Shown here piece after piece: positions 1-9,700 of a stretch of 26,730 nucleotides of DNA. The notes beneath the pieces are model-generated. The model was not told where the DNA came from. It did no database searches and worked only from the letters and a program-made list of their open reading frames with translations. Made by a program: the position numbers and the translations under genes. Source of the DNA: JADJLQ01 sp034439915 (lineage in GTDB: Bacteria > Bacteroidota > Bacteroidia > Chitinophagales > Saprospiraceae); assembly GCA_034439915.1 (NCBI GenBank), contig JAWXBI010000021.1, forward strand, positions 1 to 26,730, in the 5' to 3' direction. Each line of letters starts with the position of its first letter. The stretch's first letter is position 1.

Positions 1-294
1 AGGAGTTGCACTCCGACATTGTCAAATACATTTACTTTTTCTATTGCAGAATGAATCCCCTCAAGAGCGATTGATTAACCACTTTTTTTTGTTTTGGAGG
101 AGTTGCACTCGGACTTGCAATGATGTTTTGGAAGAGCTGCACTCCGACTTGTAATGATGTTTTTATTTTTTCTATTTCGGAGTGTAACTCCTTAGCGATT
201 GAATTCCCAGAATATTTTTTCACCCTTCAGAAAGTTGATTTGTTATTTTTAGCTGTTCAAAACCCTACATCAATATATATTAATTCAAGTTTTT
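1..294. repeat. Degenerate palindromic repeat cluster upstream of the M20 peptidase
   Basis: This stretch has no convincing gene. It contains two adjacent 34-bp direct repeats at 96-129 and 130-163, about 90% alike, each carrying a GAGTTGCACTC-like core followed by GGACTTGCAATGATGTTTT or a close variant. A further copy of the core lies at 1-17, and an inverted copy (CGGAGTGTAACTCCT) at 178-192. The block around 37-75 (TTTTTCTATTGCAGAATG) is echoed at 167-205 (TTTTTCTATTTCGGAGTG), so a larger unit also appears duplicated. This pattern resembles REP/REPIN-type intergenic elements. Short open frames crossing it (41-223 minus, 120-383 plus) are made of the repeat and are not credible genes. No clear promoter was found for the peptidase. 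Confidence 0.6.
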
Positions 295-1818
295 ATGAAA
301 CCAACCCTATCCTTAATATTATTTTTCTTTCAATTGAATCTGTTTGCCCAATCGGCTTTAGTCCGGCAAGTCAGAAACTATAGAATAGACCATGAACACC
401 AACTGCTGGATGAATTCATGGGCCTGGTATCCATCCCCAATATTGTAGGTGATGCAGAGGGTATTCGTCAAACCGGGAAGTATATCATGGAAATGATGGA
501 GGCCCGGGGTATCAAAGCCAGTAAGCTTGAAGGAATAACTCCGGGTATTCCTCCGGTGATTTATGGAGAAGTGTTGGTTCCAGGGGCAAAAAAAACCATC
601 ACATTTTATGCTCATTATGATGGTCAACCTGTAAATGCAAGGCAATGGGCGGAGGGGATTGAGCCCTTTAAATCCGTCTTCCTAAATGCCTCATTGGAAA
701 ACAGGGGAAAAATAATTCCCAGGCCATCCGGAGATCAAACGATTAATCCGGAATGGAGGATCTATGGACGGAGTACCTCAGATGATAAAGCGGGAGTATT
801 TGTCATACTTACGGCCTATGAGGTATTAAAAAAATTAGGTGGTACACCTTCTGTTAATCTTAAATTTTTCTTTGAAGGGGAAGAAGAAGCAGGCTCCCCT
901 CATTTAGCTGAAATTTTGGAGAAACACCAGGACAAACTCCAGTCAGATCTTTGGATTATTTGCGACGGACCCGTGCATCAATCCGGATTGAAACAAGTGG
1001 TATTCGGAGTCCGCGGTGATGTGAATATGCAGGTGACTGTCCTGGGGTCTAAACGACCTTTACACAGCGGTCATTATGGAAACTGGGCGCCCAATCCGGC
1101 AATGAATCTTATTAAACTTTTAGCTTCAATGAAAGATGATGAAGGCAAAGTGCTGATCAAAGGATTTTATGATGATGTGATTCCGCTGACGGCAGTAGAG
1201 AAAAAAGCCATGGAAGCAGTACCATCGGTTGAAGATCAACTGAAAGAAGAACTTGCGTTTATTAAAGCGGATGGCGACGGGAGATCCCTCGTAGAACTTA
1301 TCCAGTTGCCTTCACTGAATATTAATGGCATGGCCAGTGCCAATGTCGGCAAACTGTCGGCTAATGTCATACCGACCTATGCCACGGCCAACCTGGACCT
1401 CAGACTGGTTTTGGGTAATGATGCACAAAAACAAATCCAAAAAGTAATTGAACATATTAAATCACAGGAATATTATGTAACGGAAAAAGAAGTAACAGAT
1501 GAAGAACGGAGAACATATCCGCGAATCGCCGTCGTGACCTATGGCCAGGGATATAATGCCCAAAGGACGAGGATGGATCTGCCCATTGCTCAGGATGTAA
1601 TCCGGGCAGTCCGGTCGACTACCGGTGAACAGGTGGTCCTCATGCCCACCTTAGGGGGAAGCTTACCATTATTTCTTTTTGAAAAATATTTGCATACACC
1701 AACCATCACCGTGCCTATAGCCAATCACGATAATAACCAACATGCGGAAAATGAAAATATCCGCATTCAGAATCTGTGGAATGGGATAGAGACGTATGTG
1801 GGTTTGATGAAAATGTAA
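295..1818 (+). CDS. Secreted M20-family zinc metallopeptidase (dipeptidase-like)
   Basis: A 507-residue protein with an N-terminal signal peptide (hydrophobic 4-18, likely cleavage near FAQS-A at 20), so it is probably periplasmic or secreted. The M20 di-zinc site looks complete: H107 in YAHYD, D163/D164 in SDDKAG, the E196-E197 pair in EGEEEAGS, D224 in ICDGP, and H478 in ANHDN. The region around 250-375 should be the inserted dimerisation/lid domain typical of the family, with RPLHSGHYGN at 254-263. Length fits full-size M20 dipeptidases. The family hydrolyses peptides or acyl-amino acids; the exact substrate cannot be read from sequence. The start was chosen because it gives a complete signal peptide. 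The gene stands alone and converges on the minus-strand operon. Family assignment is secure, substrate unknown. Confidence 0.93.
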   Translation: MKPTLSLILFFFQLNLFAQSALVRQVRNYRIDHEHQLLDEFMGLVSIPNIVGDAEGIRQTGKYIMEMMEARGIKASKLEGITPGIPPVIYGEVLVPGAKKTITFYAHYDGQPVNARQWAEGIEPFKSVFLNASLENRGKIIPRPSGDQTINPEWRIYGRSTSDDKAGVFVILTAYEVLKKLGGTPSVNLKFFFEGEEEAGSPHLAEILEKHQDKLQSDLWIICDGPVHQSGLKQVVFGVRGDVNMQVTVLGSKRPLHSGHYGNWAPNPAMNLIKLLASMKDDEGKVLIKGFYDDVIPLTAVEKKAMEAVPSVEDQLKEELAFIKADGDGRSLVELIQLPSLNINGMASANVGKLSANVIPTYATANLDLRLVLGNDAQKQIQKVIEHIKSQEYYVTEKEVTDEERRTYPRIAVVTYGQGYNAQRTRMDLPIAQDVIRAVRSTTGEQVVLMPTLGGSLPLFLFEKYLHTPTITVPIANHDNNQHAENENIRIQNLWNGIETYVGLMKM

Positions 1819-1819
1819 A

Positions 1820-1890
1820 TCAATCGATCCGATGCGTCGGATCAATCGATCCGATTCGTCGATTCACTCGAATCACTCGGATCACTCGTT
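1820..1890. repeat. Short tandem and hairpin repeats between convergent genes
   Basis: A 14-bp unit TCAATCGATCCGAT occurs twice, at 1820-1833 and 1842-1855. Between them GATCCGA-TGCG-TCGGATC (1826-1843) forms a perfect 7-bp stem with a four-base loop. It is followed by a CACTCG-containing unit repeated three times at about 1862-1888, which also makes a GATTC-ACTC-GAATC hairpin. The patch lies just after the peptidase stop and runs into the 3' end of the minus-strand membrane protein gene, supplying its stop codon. It could work as a two-way transcription terminator, but there is no T-tract, so a palindromic repeat element is equally possible. Confidence 0.6.
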
Positions 1891-2682
1891 ATATCTCAAA
1901 TGTTTTTCCACAAACCCGTCATATTCTTCCCTGAATGCTTCATGCCGGTATTTCCCATCCACCGGTATTTCCTTACCCGATTCAGCCTGATTAATCAGCT
2001 GATAATAAGTCTGCGGATAGACGCTGGTATACATTTTCGGCAACCAACCCGCACTGGTCAGTCCGGAATAAATGGAAAACAATAAAAACAGGGAAAGCAG
2101 AAGAGCGGAACGGTCTTTGAACCGGCCGACAAATTGGAATCCGGAGATTTTTTCTCCCTCCACGATCTGGTCCCTGGAGATCCAACTACCCACGACAAAC
2201 AAGATCAAAAGAAAAAAAGCAAAGATACCTGAGGTAAGGGCTACTCGGGGGATCAATGGAGCTAACGAAGCGGCCAACAGAAATAAGATCAGGCTTAGAT
2301 AATAAAATAATACCAGCCAGGATACCCTTCCTGCAATACGCATATCGGGCATGAACCACTGGGCCAGACGCATGGCATAGACTATGACCAGGACGAACGC
2401 CGTAGCGGTGAAAATGACCTCGGCCGATTGAAAATGGATATTGAACACCCGCAGGGCCAACAAGACCGTAAGGAAGACCAGACAGCTCAATTCGGTAATG
2501 GTTAACCATTTTTTTTCCTTTTTGTTCCAGTCATGCAACCATTGAATGGCGAACAGAGTGCTGAAACTGATTGAAGCCACTCCCAGTATGGTCATTCCAT
2601 ATGCATTCTGCGCTATGGAAGCAAATGCCCCGGTGATCAGGAGAAAAAACAACAGGAAGTAATAGGCAAGGTACCGGCTCAT
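1882..2682 (-). CDS. Seven-helix membrane protein, last gene of the cyclase/STAND operon
   Basis: A 266-residue integral membrane protein that I do not recognise as a named family. Hydrophobic segments lie at about 4-23, 29-49, 64-80, 88-110, 119-142, 148-167 and 193-213, giving seven predicted helices. A short soluble tail of about 50 residues is rich in Tyr, Glu and Lys (ends HLRYNE). Between helices 6 and 7 is a charged loop (SRDQIVEGEKISGFQFVGRF, 169-188). There is no signal peptide, enzyme motif or cyclic-nucleotide-binding domain. Its ATG shares one base with the stop of the upstream STAND gene (TGATG), so translational coupling is likely and it probably works with that operon. A role as membrane effector or partner is inference only. 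The end of the gene is built from the intergenic CACTCG repeat. Confidence 0.85.
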   Translation of the reverse strand: MSRYLAYYFLLFFLLITGAFASIAQNAYGMTILGVASISFSTLFAIQWLHDWNKKEKKWLTITELSCLVFLTVLLALRVFNIHFQSAEVIFTATAFVLVIVYAMRLAQWFMPDMRIAGRVSWLVLFYYLSLILFLLAASLAPLIPRVALTSGIFAFFLLILFVVGSWISRDQIVEGEKISGFQFVGRFKDRSALLLSLFLLFSIYSGLTSAGWLPKMYTSVYPQTYYQLINQAESGKEIPVDGKYRHEAFREEYDGFVEKHLRYNE

Positions 2683-5600
2683 CAGTTGGGGATGTAGAAG
2701 ACGTAATTGGAATAATAATCAAACCATTTATCCAAAGAAGCCCAGATCTTCGATTGTTCAGGGCTTTCTGTGTTGGTAGCTGCTTCTTTGACGATCAGGG
2801 TCCGGCAGGCCAAATCTTCTGCCTCGGTCAACCGCCCGGGTATGGAAGTCAGGGCTCGGTAAAAATTTCCCTCCCGGGATACTCCGAGGATCAACAGGTT
2901 CAGCGCAAGGGTTTTGGGCCCTTCCGGAAGCTGGCGCATAATTTCCCTGGCTTTCTGATTTATCCGGTCACTGCCTATCCGGCCTAGCAGACGCACCAAC
3001 CGGTAACGAACATCCACCACAGGCCCATTAAAGAGGCTGAAGTCAATTTCGTTCATTTTGGAGAATACCGAATCCAGGCAGACAAAGGCCTGAGGGTTTG
3101 CACCCTTGAACAACCGCTCGCTTATGAACATGTACGCGAGAGCTTTTTGGTTGTTATCCTCAAACCGTTCGGCCATTTCGGTGGCTTCCTGCATCCGCTC
3201 CAGATCGGCCAGGTAGGTGGTGAGTTCTTTCATCTGGTTGAGGAAAAAAGTCTTTTCAAGGTATTCATAGCGGTTGGAAGAAAGGGAGAAAGTAGAAGGG
3301 TTTAAGAGACTATAGTATTTCATTCCATTCAGGGTGTCACTCCGTGAAAAGGCTCGGTTGACCAGGATCAGGTATAGCTGGTTGCCATCAAATTGTCCGC
3401 CCTGAGGGTGTTTCTCTACAAATACCCGGATAGCCTCCAGGACTTCGTCAGGGAGGGGGTAGTTATTGTCATAGGGCACATTAAAATTACCCGGCTTGAT
3501 TTCATAGGCTTTTGCCAGCCAGAGGTGGATAGAATTCAGGTCTTGCGCCGTCGGGTAATATTCCGACAGGAGATTATTTTTTAGAAGATACTTGAAGAAA
3601 AGGTCGGTATGAAAAGTCCAGCTGAACCAGCCATCCATATAATCCGGATAGATCAGTAATTGTTTCCGGCTGATCTGCCTGGTCCGAACTCCATCACCAA
3701 AATAAGGGACAACGGAAGAAACGGTTTCCTGAAGATATTCCGACGGAATGGCCCTGAAATGGGAGACTGATTTACCAAGCCATTCATTGAGCCGGGCGGT
3801 GTCTGCCGGAATACCCCGATCAAAAGCCAGTTTATCGGTGAACATGGCAACCCGCTTGTAATTCAATGAGAGCAGGTAATTGCGTTCATTGGGATTCTTT
3901 ACCTGCTGAATGAGGGTCATATAATCCTGGTTTAAGGACTCAAACACGTCCCTGCGGGAAAGGCATAGATTTGGGAAAAAATAACCCCTGTAAGACCGGA
4001 GAACCGCTTTTTCAATATTGACCCGGTACAAGTGGCTGATATAACCCGATCGGATCACGGCATTACGGTGTATGGTCAGGGGGGTATTGGTGGGGTAGTG
4101 TTGTCCAAGCCAGGAGATCATTTTTGCTGCCTTGTCCCGGTGTCCGAATTGGTGGAAAATACCGAGGATATGCGTGTAATTATTAAACAGGCTGCCGGTG
4201 AAGTAGTCATTCTGGCCGGTCTGGCGCAGGAATTCAAAGCAGGAGAGGACTCCATCGTCATTACCAAGGGCTGCATAGAGAGAGGCAAGGGTATGATATC
4301 CTCCGTTGTAATCGTTGGTAATTCTTCCATTAGTTTCATAATTCCCTTTGGCATAGAAGGCATTGAATACAACCCCGGCTTTATCATTTTCAAAGGGGGA
4401 AACCAGGGTTAACAGGGACCTGATTTTTTCTTCACCAGCCTCACCGAAAGTTAACCAGTTTTGAAGGCTGCAATTCAGTTCTGTGCCGGTGGTCGGGCTG
4501 GCCAGTTCCGGCTGATTAAAAAACTTTGAGATCAGTTCGTGTCCATATCCGGTTGCCCGTGTAAGTTTGGCGGTGAGGTGATCATCAGGCCGGTAATACT
4601 GATCGTAGGAAAGCAGCAGTGTAAACTCATTAAGTTTGCTGATCAGATAATAATAATCCCCCTCAGCCTGCCTCACCTGGACATATAAGGAATCAATCAA
4701 GTCAGTCAATCCGGTTTTAAGCCCGAAATCCTGCTTTTTGTCCAACTTAATCAGTTGCTTATATATTTCAACTGCATTATTTAAACCATCCTTGGAACCT
4801 AAGGACCTTAGATGGGGCATCAGGGATCCGGGGCTGTATCGCTCATTGCTAAGCAGATAAAGCGCTTTGTTTTGTAAGTCCACTTCTTCGCTTTTAAGTA
4901 ATTCAGCACTTTGAGCGCGGACTTTGGCAATTACCCGTTGGTTTTGTTTCTGCCCTGCATCGTACCAGTAAAATCCGCTCAGGCCAAGCATAAAAAGAAT
5001 AGCCAGGCCAACCCCGATGCGTTTTGGTCCATATTTCATGAAAGCACGGGTAAACCGGACCCCGGAGGCACTTTGTTTTAAAAAATCCCGGGTATTGGCC
5101 AGTAATGCACTGGCATGGTTTTCCGCCTTTTCCGGTTCGTCTGTGACTTCTTCATACCTTTTGATCCATCCAGTATTGGGCTTGGATTGGTTATACCAGT
5201 TTTCAAAATAGGTCAGAGGGCCGATTGGCAACAGGTATCCGGAATCCTTGCCGCTTCCGGTCCAGCGATCCATTTGTTTCCGGAAGTCCAGCCAGGTGGT
5301 ATAATATTCAAATTCCTTATTGGCCCATTGAATAAGTTTGTTCCAGTTGCGGATCAGGCTTTCATGCGTAATATCCAGTACGGAATCCGGAGAAAGGGAG
5401 TGAGTCTCCGGATCTTCGGTCTTGAAGGGTCGGACAAAGGCATTTTCTTCCTCCCGGTAAATGTTGAGCACCTGCCCGACGGTCGTGGCGTCGATATTGG
5501 GAAGGTTGATGATGGCTGTAATTTCAGCCAGACTCATCCGGTTGCGGACAGCGCGGCTGTGATCGATTTTGGTCAGGCAGGCAAAAGCCAGGGCGATGAT

Positions 5601-6740
5601 CCGTTTGGTCTCCTGGCGGGTAATGGATTTTGAAGGATTGTGGCTTTGGTAATGGTCCCAGGCGCTTTCATACAATGAGTTGGCGTGGATTTCGATGATC
5701 TTTTGCAGGCCGGTATTCGTGAAATAGGTTTTTTTATACTCCGGTATGGAGCCGAGCCAGGTCGAAAAACGCCTCTGGTCTTCATCCGGAAGTTCGTTTG
5801 CAGGCATACCTCCCACCATCGCATAATGTATCAGGTCCATTTCCTGCCTTCCGTAGTCAGCGGAAAGCCAGGTCTGGCTAAGTGCATGTTGCAATATAGG
5901 CAGTTGATCGATGCCTTCGGCCAGGTCGTACACCAGTCGTTCGATCAAACGTTGGGTGATGCGGTTTCCGCTCAGAATGGCGGGTTCCTCAATCACCAGT
6001 TTCAGGTCCCGGCGCTTGAGGCGGGGAACAAAAAACTGGGAAAACCCGATGTATTCAGGCAAACCCCGGAAAGCCGAACACTGTCCAATATAATCAGACC
6101 GCATAGTGCAGACGATGTACACAGGCAGGTTTCGTTTAAGGGCGATCCGGGCTGTTTCCAGCACGAGGTTTACGACTATCTGTGCATCCTGCGAAGGAGC
6201 TTCATTATAAAAGTTTTCCGGATTGGTAAAAAACTCTTCGAATTGGTCCAGCAGGATGAGCAGGTTGGCCGATTGCCTCTTTTTTTGTTTTTGTTCATCC
6301 GCAGAAAGGGAATTCCAGGATTCATCTTCCTCATCAGCATAAAAGGAAGAATTAGTATAAAGGTCGATCAGCGAAGAGTATCCCCTTCTCAACTCGGTTT
6401 CCACGGTGGCCGGAGGAAGGTCGAATTTATCCGCTAGGGCCAGCGCCATGTTTTTGACCGGACTGCGCTCAGGCCTGAAATCGGCCACTACCCAATTGGA
6501 ATATTTGGCTTTGAAAAAGCCTGCCCGGGCGTTGGGTACCAGGCCGGCATAGATAAGGGAAGACTTGCCCTCTCCGGAAGCTCCGGTAACCATTAAAAAC
6601 TTTTTTTGTTCCAGCAGGGAAGTGATCTGGTCGATTTGCTGGTCCCTTCCCTTGAAATAAAGGCTTTCTTCTTCGGTAAACGATCGAAGGCCCGGATAAG
6701 GGCAAATGGTTTGCAGTTGCATGAAGTCCGGGTTATTCAT
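2682..6740 (-). CDS. Membrane-anchored nSTAND1-type NTPase with large helical C-terminal region (paralogue B)
   Basis: A 1352-residue protein. The motif CPYPGLRSFTEEESLYFKGR (13-32) leads into a P-loop NTPase: Walker A GASGEGKSS at 53-61 and a Walker B-like LLILLDQFEEF at about 160-170. Family signatures follow: RSDYIGQC (214-221), DQLPILQHAL (278-287), and DITHESLIRNW (456-466), which closes the winged-helix part typical of the nSTAND1 group. A single membrane helix lies at about 575-593, preceded by a basic stretch, so the NTPase should be cytoplasmic and the last ~750 residues, mostly helical and TPR-like without a clear repeat, probably lie across the membrane. STAND proteins are NTP-driven switches that oligomerise when their sensor part is triggered. 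Full-length paralogue of the gene just upstream, which it overlaps by 8 bp. The trigger is unknown. Confidence 0.9.
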   Translation of the reverse strand: MNNPDFMQLQTICPYPGLRSFTEEESLYFKGRDQQIDQITSLLEQKKFLMVTGASGEGKSSLIYAGLVPNARAGFFKAKYSNWVVADFRPERSPVKNMALALADKFDLPPATVETELRRGYSSLIDLYTNSSFYADEEDESWNSLSADEQKQKKRQSANLLILLDQFEEFFTNPENFYNEAPSQDAQIVVNLVLETARIALKRNLPVYIVCTMRSDYIGQCSAFRGLPEYIGFSQFFVPRLKRRDLKLVIEEPAILSGNRITQRLIERLVYDLAEGIDQLPILQHALSQTWLSADYGRQEMDLIHYAMVGGMPANELPDEDQRRFSTWLGSIPEYKKTYFTNTGLQKIIEIHANSLYESAWDHYQSHNPSKSITRQETKRIIALAFACLTKIDHSRAVRNRMSLAEITAIINLPNIDATTVGQVLNIYREEENAFVRPFKTEDPETHSLSPDSVLDITHESLIRNWNKLIQWANKEFEYYTTWLDFRKQMDRWTGSGKDSGYLLPIGPLTYFENWYNQSKPNTGWIKRYEEVTDEPEKAENHASALLANTRDFLKQSASGVRFTRAFMKYGPKRIGVGLAILFMLGLSGFYWYDAGQKQNQRVIAKVRAQSAELLKSEEVDLQNKALYLLSNERYSPGSLMPHLRSLGSKDGLNNAVEIYKQLIKLDKKQDFGLKTGLTDLIDSLYVQVRQAEGDYYYLISKLNEFTLLLSYDQYYRPDDHLTAKLTRATGYGHELISKFFNQPELASPTTGTELNCSLQNWLTFGEAGEEKIRSLLTLVSPFENDKAGVVFNAFYAKGNYETNGRITNDYNGGYHTLASLYAALGNDDGVLSCFEFLRQTGQNDYFTGSLFNNYTHILGIFHQFGHRDKAAKMISWLGQHYPTNTPLTIHRNAVIRSGYISHLYRVNIEKAVLRSYRGYFFPNLCLSRRDVFESLNQDYMTLIQQVKNPNERNYLLSLNYKRVAMFTDKLAFDRGIPADTARLNEWLGKSVSHFRAIPSEYLQETVSSVVPYFGDGVRTRQISRKQLLIYPDYMDGWFSWTFHTDLFFKYLLKNNLLSEYYPTAQDLNSIHLWLAKAYEIKPGNFNVPYDNNYPLPDEVLEAIRVFVEKHPQGGQFDGNQLYLILVNRAFSRSDTLNGMKYYSLLNPSTFSLSSNRYEYLEKTFFLNQMKELTTYLADLERMQEATEMAERFEDNNQKALAYMFISERLFKGANPQAFVCLDSVFSKMNEIDFSLFNGPVVDVRYRLVRLLGRIGSDRINQKAREIMRQLPEGPKTLALNLLILGVSREGNFYRALTSIPGRLTEAEDLACRTLIVKEAATNTESPEQSKIWASLDKWFDYYSNYVFYIPN

Positions 6741-9700
6741 TTTCGTTTATATAGGGAAGAAAAAAACGGTCGGCAAAAAGGGTATTGTCCTCAAATTTTT
6801 TCCATTCGGCTTTGCGTTCGAATCGATTGTTGTATCCATTCAGGATACGGTAAAAAAACCAGCCCCGGTCTTCATCTGAAAGATCAGGCGGGATTTCAAG
6901 CCAGGCTTTATACAGATGATCATTCAAGGCGTGGGCCGTGGCGAAACGGGTCAGCGCTTCCAGTTTACCGGGTGAATTTTTGATTATTTTATTCGCGGAC
7001 TCTTCATTCCGGGCGGGGTCAGCCATCAAAAGCGCGATAGCGAGTTGTTGGCGGTTGGGTTGGAAAATGGCCGGATTGTCAATCTTGCTCATCTCGGCCC
7101 GTGCCGAATCCATGAGCCGCAAAGCCAATTCTCTGCTTCTGTTTTGAAGTAAAAGTTGTTGGGTAATGAATCCATAGAGGGAGGAACGGTTCACAGGTTT
7201 CTTAAAGACACGGATCAGCTCCAAAGCCTTTTGATCCTTTCCTCCGGTAAAAAGATGCGCGATGGCATGGGCGTATTGTTCAAAGGAGTACTGATTCAGA
7301 AAATTCATTCCTTTATACTGAAACGCATTTAAGACTTTTTCCGGCTGCAATTTTTCATAGTTGCGCTGGGCATTGGCGGTATCGCCGTTTTTCACCGCAG
7401 CGATGCCGAGGTGCAGGTACAGCAGGTTGAAGTCAATACGATGTTTGAGGCCGCTTTTTTCCAGTTCCTGCGCCAGACCTGCAAGGACTTCATAAGGAAT
7501 GGCCTCTTTCATGAAATAGTCTCTTGAAATCTGAGTGGCATTATAAAACATTAACCAGCTTTCAATGGGCCGGACATCGGCTTCAGATTTGTACAATTCA
7601 TTAAACAGATGATGTCGCAGGATAAAATCGACAAAGGCAGGGGAATTATACGGGAACACAAAATTCCTCGGCTCAAAGGGATGAAAGGGTACAAAATAAT
7701 CAGGGTACAGGTAAAAATTCCGATAGGGTATGTTTATATGGTCAGAAGCCGAACTTTTCACCACAGAGACGACTCTTGATAGAAAAACCGGGGAAACCTG
7801 CCGGAAATAATCCAAGGATACCAGAAAAAGGGAGTCGGTCAAACGAACCGGAGCCGGATGACCTCGTTGGTTGGAACGAAATACATTCAAAACAGCTTCA
7901 TTTTTATACGCCATGGCCAGGGAGAATTTGGCTTCGTCCGGGTTGGTAAGGGATTGAGCCGACTTTCTCATATTCCCGTAAGCATAGGCAATCAATTCGT
8001 CGGAACAAAATCTCAGGTTCAGATTGGAATAGGATTGTCCAATGATGCTGTAATAATTAAAATTGCCGGCAGAGGAGTGATCCAACAATGTCCGGGAGAC
8101 CAGCTGGTTGTAAAATTCAGTTGCCGGAATTTTTTTCCGTTCGCAATATCCGCCGACGAAACGGTCCATAGCTGGTAAATGACCATAGGTAAAAAAGACC
8201 GCTGAAATATTCGTCGCATTGTCTATGGACGTTTCATAGTCGTTTTCCAGGTAGCCCTGGTTAAAAACCAGCAGGGAGTCGACACACCGCAGGGCTTTTT
8301 GTTCGTCCCCGGAAGCAGCATAGAGATAGGCCAGTTCCTGGAATAAACCATTGGCTAAAAAACCATAATCCTGGCTGCCTCGGATTTGCAGGATATCACG
8401 TGCAAAATTCTTTTTTATCCAGGCAGATTGATCCGAAAGACCAAAAGGGGAAAGGATGGTCAGCAGTTGATCAATTTCATTCTGGTCCAGGGTTTTATAA
8501 TGTAGGGCATCTTCGAGGGCTAAGCCAAGTTCCCGGATTTCTTTAAAAGATTCTGGTTGCTTTTTTAGAATTTTCAGAACCCATTCTCCCGACCGGCGGG
8601 CATTCTTCCTGGCCAGGTCTCTCCATTCCGGCCGGATGGTATGGAGATTGGCAAAACCCAGGGCAACGCGCAGATTGTTTTGTTCCTTGAGGATGGCTGT
8701 CATCGAACCTGCATCTTCAGGGAATGTTTCCGGAGAGGACATTTTGCTAATCATACTATCAGCCAGTTGAAAACATTGCTGCATTTCTTCTGCCGGCTGA
8801 TCCAGTCCCTGAATGGTCAAGATTTTACCGATGCCAATAGCGACATGTATTTTTTGCAGTGGGTATTCGATAGATTCTACCAGGTCCGGAACGGATAGAT
8901 TACCATACTGAAGCAGTTGGGCGACGACATTTCCATAAAATTCAAGCCCGAGTTTGGGATTCCTGGCCAGTTCCAGGGTTTGGACTTTAATATTCTGAAG
9001 GATGGAGCTATTCCTTTGTTTCAAAAAACCGGAAACCGCAAAGGAACTTAAGGCAAGGATCACCAGTGCGGCAAAGGCGGCTGCAATTTTTTTAGGCCCA
9101 AACTTCATCACGGTCCGGGTGATGATATGTTTTTGGGCACTCTTGTTCAGAAATTCCTTGGCATTGGCAACCAGGGTTTCAGCCCTGGCCATTTTCTTTC
9201 CGTGATCTTCTTCATCCGGCAGATAGCGGGCGATCCACCAGTTGTTGGGCTTCACCCGGTTAAACCAGTTTTCAAAATAAGTCAGGGGGCCAATGGAAAG
9301 CAGGAAATTATTCGATTTCCCACTCTGTACCCAGCGGCCCAATTGCTGTTCAAAATCCTGGGATACCAGGTAGCTGTCGTATTCTTCCCTGGCCCAGATC
9401 TTGAGGTAATCCCAGTTGCGGATCAGGCTTTCGTGGGTGATGTCCAGTACATTTTCCTTTCCCAGGCTTACAGTCTCTGCGTCTTCGGTGATAAAGGGGC
9501 GTATAAAGGTATTGCCGGGCTCCCGGAAAATATTGAGAACGAGGCCCACGGTTTCCAGATCAAGCTCTTTACGGTTGAGGATCAGCCATATTTCGTGCAG
9601 GGTCATCCGGTTTCGAACGGCCCGGCTCTGATCGATTTTGGTGAGGCTGCTAAAGGCAGTGCGGATTATCGCTTTGGAAGACTCATCCGGGAGGGGTTTG

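Noticed and set aside
41..383. Two short open frames (minus 41-223 and plus 120-383) at the left end
   Set aside because: Both are made largely of the GGAGTTGCACTCC repeat cluster; the second also runs into the peptidase gene in another frame.
5685..6437. Long plus-strand open frames opposite the STAND genes (5685-6437, 9127-9858, 4032-4412)
   Set aside because: They lie antisense to strongly supported coding sequence and show no domain-like sequence; they are shadows of the minus-strand genes.
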